NCBI GenBank assembly: GCA_025058435.1
Contig: JANXEM010000026.1
Coordinates: 1-10,608, forward strand
Length of the DNA stretch: 10,608 nucleotides
Direction: 5' to 3'
DNA from: Candidatus Caldarchaeum sp.
Lineage (GTDB): Archaea > Thermoproteota > Nitrososphaeria_A > Caldarchaeales > Caldarchaeaceae
Positions 6,253 through 10,608 of the stretch are shown here, piece by piece. The translations under genes and the position numbers were made by a program. How positions within the stretch are numbered: the first letter of the stretch is position 1; each line of letters opens with the position of its first letter. Under the pieces are notes generated by a model. That model was not told the DNA's origin. It saw nothing but the letters and a program-made list of their open reading frames with translations, and made no database searches.

Positions 6253-6705
6253 ATGGGCGTCGTGCGCCTGCGAACACCTCCGAGGGTCAAAGTCCTCGAG
6301 GCGCTGGGTGCTGTGGCTGGGAAAAGGGTGAAAATCGTAGACGAAAACAACTGTTTGGTCGACGCTTCGGAGGGCCCGAGAACCTACAAAGTCTTTGTCG
6401 ACCTGTCCAACCAAATGGCTCAAAGCGACGACAACGGCACAGTTTTCCGCGACTACGTCGGATACCCCATCATAGCGTTTCTCATGGCATCGGGTAAGAT
6501 CAGTTACGACGAAAAAATCGCCAACCCCATAGCATCGGTCAAATGGCGTTCTCTAAACGAACGGTACAAAAGCTACGCCAAGGTCGAGTCCGTCGTAAAA
6601 AACTTGCTGGCCAAACAGGGAATAAAGCCAGAGGAGGTCGACGAATTCGTCGCAAAAGTTCTGCACGAAGTTGAAACACTTGGGCTGCGGAAGCAAGTCA
6701 TTTGA
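6253..6705 (+). CDS. Protein of unknown function, probably TACK-archaeal conserved
   Basis: I do not recognise a named domain. The 150-residue product is soluble, with no membrane segment or Cys cluster. Its N-terminus reads RLRTPPRVKVLEALGAVAGKR (a helical lead often seen in small archaeal proteins), followed by a beta-rich part with KIVDENNCLVDASEGPRTYKVFVDLSN, a polar turn SDDNGTVFRDYVGYPIIAFLMASGKI near 63-88, and a helical, charged C-terminus (YAKVESVVKNLLAKQGIKPEEVDEF). My recollection is that similar proteins occur in thaumarchaea, but I cannot confirm it. It starts 22 bp after znuB and may be cotranscribed with the zinc importer. Its last 8 bp overlap the convergent stress-protein gene. 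A role in metal homeostasis would be guesswork. Confidence 0.75.
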   Translation: MGVVRLRTPPRVKVLEALGAVAGKRVKIVDENNCLVDASEGPRTYKVFVDLSNQMAQSDDNGTVFRDYVGYPIIAFLMASGKISYDEKIANPIASVKWRSLNERYKSYAKVESVVKNLLAKQGIKPEEVDEFVAKVLHEVETLGLRKQVI

Positions 6706-7138
6706 CTACAAGAACAGAGCAAGGGGCGTGTGAAACAACGCCGCTGGCCACGCTTCCGACGACGAGTTTTTTGAAACCGCTCAAACCCCTCGTTCCCGTC
6801 ACAATCAAATCAACCTCATTCCTCAAAGCGTAATCGGTTATCGCCTCGACCACCGACGGAGCTTTTTCCACGATTTCGCCGACCGCTTTCACGCCGGCTT
6901 TCTCCGCGCTCCTTAAAACTTCGTCGATATATTTCGTCCCTTCGTTCCGAGCATCTTCAAAAAACTGCTTCAAAGCAGCTGGCGGAACTCCCGCAGCGGC
7001 GAAAAGGTAGGGTGGCTGCTGCACGACGTGAACGACGAACAAATCGGCTCCGACTCCCCTACATAAACCCAAGGCGACTTCAGCGGCCTTTCGACTGTAT
7101 TCGGAGCCATCCACGGCGACCAATATCCGTTTGAACAC
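6698..7138 (-). CDS. Universal stress protein (UspA family), ATP-binding type
   Basis: The 146-residue protein has the UspA Rossmann-like fold. It begins FKRILVAVDGSEYSRKAAEVAL, the usual first strand and P-loop-like turn with the Asp that binds adenine, and ends with GTRG, nine residues, then GSVASGVVSHAPCSVLVV. That is the G-x2-G-x9-G-S/T motif of the ATP-binding (MJ0577-like) subgroup rather than the non-binding UspA subgroup. Such proteins form dimers and are induced by stress; the exact role here is unknown. Translation probably begins at GTG 7138 with GAGG about seven bases upstream on the - strand. It converges on the unknown protein gene and has its own promoter. Confidence 0.92.
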   Translation of the reverse strand: MFKRILVAVDGSEYSRKAAEVALGLCRGVGADLFVVHVVQQPPYLFAAAGVPPAALKQFFEDARNEGTKYIDEVLRSAEKAGVKAVGEIVEKAPSVVEAITDYALRNEVDLIVTGTRGLSGFKKLVVGSVASGVVSHAPCSVLVVK

Positions 7139-7160
7139 GGTGAATCCTCTGAGAGCTCGT

Positions 7161-7172
7161 ATCTTTTAAACC
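7161..7172 (-). promoter_or_regulatory. TATA-like box of the universal stress protein gene
   Basis: GGTTTAAAAGAT on the - strand is a good archaeal TATA-like box centred about 28 nt upstream of the GTG at 7138, placing transcription start close to the start codon. Confidence 0.55.
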
Positions 7173-7174
7173 GT

Positions 7175-7201
7175 ATGCCCGGATACAACTCCATACCGGG
7201 C
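7175..7201. promoter_or_regulatory. Inverted repeat in the divergent promoter region
   Basis: GCCCGG (7177-7182) and CCGGGC (7196-7201) form a six-base inverted repeat with a 13-base spacer, and ATGCCCGG / TACCGGGCT extend it partly. It lies just upstream of the stress-gene TATA box in the 157-bp region between the two divergent genes. It could be an operator; the loop is too long for a strong terminator. Confidence 0.3.
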
Positions 7202-7265
7202 TCCGAGACTCCCGAAATTCAAAAGTCATACATCCATATTTCCGTCGCCAGAGACCAAATAAAAA

Positions 7266-7282
7266 ACAAATATCTTAATTTA
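7266..7282 (+). promoter_or_regulatory. TATA-like region of the pilus/secretion ATPase gene
   Basis: An A/T-rich run including AAATATCTTAATTTA (7268-7282) is centred about 24 nt upstream of ATG 7296, consistent with a leaderless archaeal promoter. No Shine-Dalgarno is present before the ATG. Confidence 0.5.
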
Positions 7283-7295
7283 ACGCCGTCAAAAT

Positions 7296-8843
7296 ATGAA
7301 TTTTCTGGACACAGTAATGGACGCCGCCGAACCTTTGTTGAAGGCCGTTTACGAAAACCCTCTCGTCGCGGTCGTGATTTTGGGGTTGGCGGCGTTCGTA
7401 ATCACCATACTCTTCATGGCATCACGTCGAAAGAACGTTCCAGAAACTGAAGAACCCCGCACCGAGGTGGCGGAAATCGACACAACCCCCAAGCCCGAAA
7501 CGGTTGATTCCTACCAAGTCGATGAACACGTGTCGGTAAAGATTCTCAAAGACCGCGACCGCCATAAATATTTGGTCGAAGAGCCCAACCTCACCGAATC
7601 AGACCTGCAAATTTTGAGAAAAGTCGAACAACAGTATGTTGCCAAAGGTGCAGACCCCCTCAAGCTTCTGTCAGAACTCAAGCTTCCAGAGGAGAGGGAG
7701 AAAGTTCTTCGGTATTTTGTTCATAAGAATCTAAAAGGAGGTTGGAAGATGGAGCCGCTCCTCAGGGATGAAGGCCTTGAGGACATTACGGTCACGAAGC
7801 CGGGGCCTGCCTACGTGATACATCGGAGACATCCCGACCTCGGATGGATAGAGACGAACATCGAGTTCACGTCGGAGGAACTTGACAGGCAGGCCCGACT
7901 TTTGGCGGAGAGAAACGGGGCGGAACTCAGCATCGCCAAACCAGCCGCCGAAATCATGACGCATGACGGTGACAGAATTGCTTTAACCTATGCCGGTGAG
8001 CTAACTCCGGGAACGAGCACCATCACGATAAGAAAATTCCCCCGCCAACCCTACACGATAATAGACCTAATAAACAAAAAAACCATAACAATACCGACAG
8101 CGGCCTACCTCTGGACGTTCCTCGAAAACAAAAAATTCATAATCGTCGCCGGAGCCACCGGAAGCGGAAAAACAACCCTACTCGCCTCCCTCCTCCAACT
8201 ACTTCCCTCAAACTCAAAAATACTCACTCTCGAGGACTACCATCCAGAAATCAACCTCACGTGGCACCGTAACTGGCACAGGTTTGTCACCCGACGCACC
8301 TTGGGAGAAACAGCCTACACCCTCGCCGACATCCTACGACTGAGCTTAAGGCACAGGCCTGACTACACTGTTGTGGGTGAAGTTCGCGGGCCTGAGGCGA
8401 GGGTTATGTTTTCGGCGGCTGCAACAGGCCATGGAATGGCTTCGACGATTCACGCGGAAAGCCTCGAAGACGTTTACCAAAGGCTGACCGGTGCTTCGAT
8501 GGGCGTTATGAAGGAAGAGCTTGGCTTCCTCAACGTGGTGGTTCTCATCAAAAATACGGCACGGGGGAGGAGGGTGGTCGGTGTATGGGAGGTCGAAAGG
8601 GTCGGAAACGAGCATTTGATAAGCTGGTTCGACGAAGAAACGGGAAAATTTTTCCCCGAAACGGGCAAACAGCTCGTCGTAAATTCGCCGACTATCGTCC
8701 GCAACCAAAGCCTAAAACGCGACTACGAAAATAAGCTATCGATTCTAAACCATCTGATAGAAACCGGACAAATCCTCAAGGCCTCAGAGCTGTCCGAGAA
8801 GATCGAATCTTTCAGAGCAGGGTTAAGACTTGTATCTCACTGA
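7296..8843 (+). CDS. Type IV pilus / type II secretion ATPase (VirB11/GspE/FlaI-like) with N-terminal TM anchor
   Basis: This 515-residue motor ATPase should power assembly of an archaeal type IV pilus-like or secretion structure. Ordered features: a hydrophobic helix at 22-42 followed by RRK; an acidic, Pro/Thr-rich linker (about 47-75); the archaeal N-terminal domain (KYLVEEPNLTESDLQIL at 91-107); a region with GLEDITVTKPGPAYVIHR (160-177); then the motor domain with Walker A GATGSGKT (286-293), Asp box LTLEDYHPEINL (310-321), the archaeal NWHRFVTR, Walker B YTVVGEVRGPEA (357-368) and His box TGHGMASTIHAES (377-389). Catalytic residues look intact. The membrane helix is unusual, because these ATPases normally dock on a TadC/FlaJ protein as soluble hexamers. 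It heads a three-gene unit with a zinc-ribbon protein and a TadC-like protein. No pilin or prepilin peptidase is visible in the window. Confidence 0.9.
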   Translation: MNFLDTVMDAAEPLLKAVYENPLVAVVILGLAAFVITILFMASRRKNVPETEEPRTEVAEIDTTPKPETVDSYQVDEHVSVKILKDRDRHKYLVEEPNLTESDLQILRKVEQQYVAKGADPLKLLSELKLPEEREKVLRYFVHKNLKGGWKMEPLLRDEGLEDITVTKPGPAYVIHRRHPDLGWIETNIEFTSEELDRQARLLAERNGAELSIAKPAAEIMTHDGDRIALTYAGELTPGTSTITIRKFPRQPYTIIDLINKKTITIPTAAYLWTFLENKKFIIVAGATGSGKTTLLASLLQLLPSNSKILTLEDYHPEINLTWHRNWHRFVTRRTLGETAYTLADILRLSLRHRPDYTVVGEVRGPEARVMFSAAATGHGMASTIHAESLEDVYQRLTGASMGVMKEELGFLNVVVLIKNTARGRRVVGVWEVERVGNEHLISWFDEETGKFFPETGKQLVVNSPTIVRNQSLKRDYENKLSILNHLIETGQILKASELSEKIESFRAGLRLVSH

Positions 8844-9747
8844 ATTCACGGCCGACGAATATTTGGTTCTTTCATGGCTGCAAAATATTCAGCAGAACCA
8901 GAAAAACCCCGTCCAAGTGGTTGACATCGACGTGAAAACCGCGCAAATTCGGCCAATCCAAGATTATCCTCGAAACATAGACGCCGAAAGGCTCTTCGAA
9001 ATCTTCGCCCGTCTCGAAAACAAAGGCCTTGTCAAAAGTTTTTTTGACAAAAAAGTGGCCCTGTGTACCAAATGCGGGAAAACACTGTTTCAGCCTCATC
9101 TAACCTGTCCGGCATGTGGTTCGGAAAACCTTGAGAAAGTCCGGGTTTTTGTACATAGCTGTGGAGCAAACATTTCTGAACATCTTCTTCCGACTCTCGC
9201 GACCTGCCCCAAATGCTCGGAAAGGATCGAGAGCAAGCATTTCGTCGGCGAAAACATTCGTTTTTTCTGCAACGAATGCGCGACAGTGTTTGAGAAGCCA
9301 GAATCTAAAGCCGAATGCGTGTCATGCGGAACTTTAAAAGACGTCTCCGAGCTGTCATTCAGTGTTTTGAAAAAATACGCCTTAACGGAAAACGGGGCCA
9401 TCCTCCTTGAGGCCCGTGACCCTAGTAGGTTTTTGATGAAGAAGCTTCTTGAAGAAGGTTTCAAGGTCTCCGAAAACCTTGTGGTCAAGGGCGTTAGTGG
9501 TACAAACCATGTTCTAAATATTGTTGCGGTGAGCTTAGGTGAAAGTCGGGTGTATGATGTTGGTTATTTCGTCGACGCTGAAACTTTGCTGAGGTTTGCC
9601 GTCAAAAGACTTGACATCGAGAAAACAAGCATCCCCGGTGCGTTGGGGAAAATTCGGTGGGTCGTTGCCGCGGTTGAATTCGCGGAGCAGGCGCGCAAAA
9701 CCGCCGAAACTTTCGGCATCGAAATCGAGGTGGTCAAGGTTGATTGA
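8830..9747 (+). CDS. Multi-zinc-ribbon protein with N-terminal wHTH-like and C-terminal REase-like regions
   Basis: The 305-residue protein starts at TTG 8830, the only start available since an in-frame TAA ends at 8826; it overlaps the ATPase gene by 14 bp. Residues 6-72 look like a winged-helix region (EYLVLSWLQ ... RLFEIFARLENKGLVKS). Residues 79-166 carry paired cysteines: C79/C82, C93/C96, C111 (after H109), C126/C129, C147/C150 and C163/C166, enough for about three zinc sites. This resembles the TACK-archaeal zinc-binding output domain (TackOD1) described in archaeal signalling proteins, but I cannot verify the match. The C-terminal part (about 195-305) has the look of a PD-(D/E)xK nuclease fold: LLEEGFKVSENLVVKGVSGTNHVLNIVAV, then RFAVKRLDI, then AEQARKTAETFGIEIEVV. 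Asn230 replaces the expected Asp, so it is probably inactive. A regulator or assembly factor of the pilus cassette is plausible. Confidence 0.75.
   Translation: MYLTEFTADEYLVLSWLQNIQQNQKNPVQVVDIDVKTAQIRPIQDYPRNIDAERLFEIFARLENKGLVKSFFDKKVALCTKCGKTLFQPHLTCPACGSENLEKVRVFVHSCGANISEHLLPTLATCPKCSERIESKHFVGENIRFFCNECATVFEKPESKAECVSCGTLKDVSELSFSVLKKYALTENGAILLEARDPSRFLMKKLLEEGFKVSENLVVKGVSGTNHVLNIVAVSLGESRVYDVGYFVDAETLLRFAVKRLDIEKTSIPGALGKIRWVVAAVEFAEQARKTAETFGIEIEVVKVD
9727..9733 (+). promoter_or_regulatory. Ribosome-binding site for the TadC-like gene
   Basis: GAGGTGG, six bases before TTG 9740, is a strong archaeal Shine-Dalgarno inside the preceding coding sequence. It supports the TTG start over the later GTG at 9758. 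Confidence 0.65.
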
Positions 9748-10608
9748 ACAGACGGCGGTGAAGTCGGTTTTCGGCTTTCTCCAGTCCTACTGGGTTCATT
9801 TGAGTGTTCTGGCCCTCGTGTTGACTGTTTTGGGTTCCTTCAGACAACTACAAAACGCTGAAAAGAAATCCAACGCCGAAAAAGAGCAAACCTTTTTCTT
9901 GACTATTCTCTACGTCATGGTAAAAAGCGGTAAAACCGTTTTTCAATCGCTCAAAGAGGCCGCGGCGAGAAAAAATTTCCTCAGTTATCTTTCATCGGTC
10001 GCGTCTTATATCGTCAGGGATTCTGAGTCTCGGACGCTTGCCGAAAGCATGCGCCGGTTTGTCCATCCCAGCAAAGAATTCACGCTTTTGATGGGTTCGT
10101 TGGGCGAAGATTTGGAAGGCGGGTTCGGAGTCGTGGAGAAGTTGGAAAAGCTCATCGAACAGGCCATCATGAGGGAGACAGACCGATGGCGGAGACACGT
10201 GGAAACAGTGGAAACTTTAGGCGAAGTCGTCGTCGCCGTCATTCTCCTGATACCTCTCGTCTACATCGTAGGAGGGTTGCTCGGAGGATTTCCCCTGATT
10301 TACGCCGTGGTCATCGCCGTGGCGGCCACGGCGGTTTTCTACGTGGTTTCTACGGCGAGCGAGCCGCTTCATCTGGTCGACCTGCCGAGGTGGATAATCG
10401 TCGTTTCGGCGGGTTTGCTGCTGGCGTCGGGTGGTATGTTGTTCCTTGGGTTTCTCGGATTTTCCCCGCAAACGATTGGACTGGCCGTGGCGGTTACTTG
10501 TGTTGCTTGGGGTTTGTTCGTTCATTTTCGGTATCTTCGTGTTTCGGTCGCTGAAGGCGAAGCGGCTTTTCTACTATTGGACAGCGTCGCGGCCCGTCTG
10601 CGGGCCGG
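9740..10608 (+). CDS. TadC/FlaJ-like pilus/secretion platform protein, 3'-truncated
   Basis: I translated this frame by hand from TTG 9740 (overlapping the upstream stop by 8 bp); it stays open to the window edge, giving 289 codons. Residues about 18-34 form a membrane helix (HLSVLALVLTVLGSF), followed by a charged cytoplasmic stretch with the T2SSF-type region: FFLTILYVMVKSGKTVFQSL, then YIVRDSESRTLAESMRR, EFTLLMGSLGEDLEGGFGVV and a helix rich in Glu/Lys/Arg (KLEKLIEQAIMRETDRWRRH). Several further hydrophobic segments follow (VVVAVILLIPLVYIVGGLL, then AVVIAVAATAVFYVV, and two more around 10390-10530), and another charged stretch begins at the edge. This arrangement fits the polytopic platform protein that receives the upstream ATPase. 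The second T2SSF-type half probably lies beyond the window. No pilin-like gene is visible. Confidence 0.82.
   Translation, partial: MIEQTAVKSVFGFLQSYWVHLSVLALVLTVLGSFRQLQNAEKKSNAEKEQTFFLTILYVMVKSGKTVFQSLKEAAARKNFLSYLSSVASYIVRDSESRTLAESMRRFVHPSKEFTLLMGSLGEDLEGGFGVVEKLEKLIEQAIMRETDRWRRHVETVETLGEVVVAVILLIPLVYIVGGLLGGFPLIYAVVIAVAATAVFYVVSTASEPLHLVDLPRWIIVVSAGLLLASGGMLFLGFLGFSPQTIGLAVAVTCVAWGLFVHFRYLRVSVAEGEAAFLLLDSVAARLRA

Noticed and set aside
7171..7220. Possible tRNA gene (GCCCGG ... CCGGGC ends)
   Set aside because: The complementary ends are only about 25 bases apart and there is no TTCRANY-like T-loop or D-arm, so it cannot fold as a tRNA.
10006..10554. Several open frames on both strands near the right end
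   Set aside because: They overlap the TadC-like frame, which has hydrophobic segments, T2SSF-style motifs and a strong ribosome-binding site. The others are Arg/Pro/Ser-rich shadows.
1..10608. CRISPR array, insertion sequence, rRNA or long repeats
   Set aside because: I saw no regularly spaced repeats, no transposase, no terminal inverted repeats with target duplications, and no rRNA-like sequence; genes are packed with few gaps.

Overview
The window looks archaeal and reads most like the Thaumarchaeota/Aigarchaeota side of the TACK group. The signs are a polyprenol-phosphate mannose synthase, an archaeal-type secretion/pilus ATPase, a zinc-ribbon regulator-like protein of the kind seen in TACK genomes, A/T-rich TATA-like boxes 24-31 nt upstream of several start codons (leaderless or short-leader mRNAs), heavily overlapping genes with frequent GTG/TTG starts, and roughly balanced base composition. 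A Caldiarchaeum-like or soil/thermal thaumarchaeal source is my inference; no marker gene is present to settle it.

Layout. Positions 1-387 hold the 3' part of a hot-dog-fold acyl-CoA thioesterase cut by the left edge. Positions 419-2794 form a tight three-gene + strand operon: a membrane-anchored J-domain protein with a C-terminal HEPN-like domain, a dolichol-phosphate-mannose-synthase-like glycosyltransferase, and ThiL (thiamine-monophosphate kinase). A - strand Nudix hydrolase (2779-3330) converges on thiL and diverges from the next operon across only 36 bp. That gap carries a perfect 8-bp inverted repeat with DtxR-type TTAGG/CCTAA cores, overlapping TATA-like boxes for both directions.

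Positions 3367-6230 encode a metal-uptake module: a DtxR/MntR-family regulator with a remodelled metal site, a His-rich zinc-binding lipoprotein-like/anchored receptor (ZnuA), the ATPase (ZnuC) and the permease (ZnuB), all overlapping. A conserved-looking protein of unknown function (6253-6705) follows, converging on a - strand universal stress protein (6698-7138).

After a 157-bp divergent promoter region, 7296-10608 is a three-gene type IV pilus/secretion-like cassette: an ATPase with an unusual N-terminal transmembrane anchor, a multi-zinc-ribbon protein with a possible degenerate nuclease-fold C-terminus, and a TadC/FlaJ-like membrane protein that runs off the right edge.

The most interesting points are the J-domain/HEPN fusion, the shared operator between the Nudix and metal-uptake genes together with the altered DtxR-family ligands, and the membrane-anchored secretion ATPase coupled to a zinc-ribbon protein.
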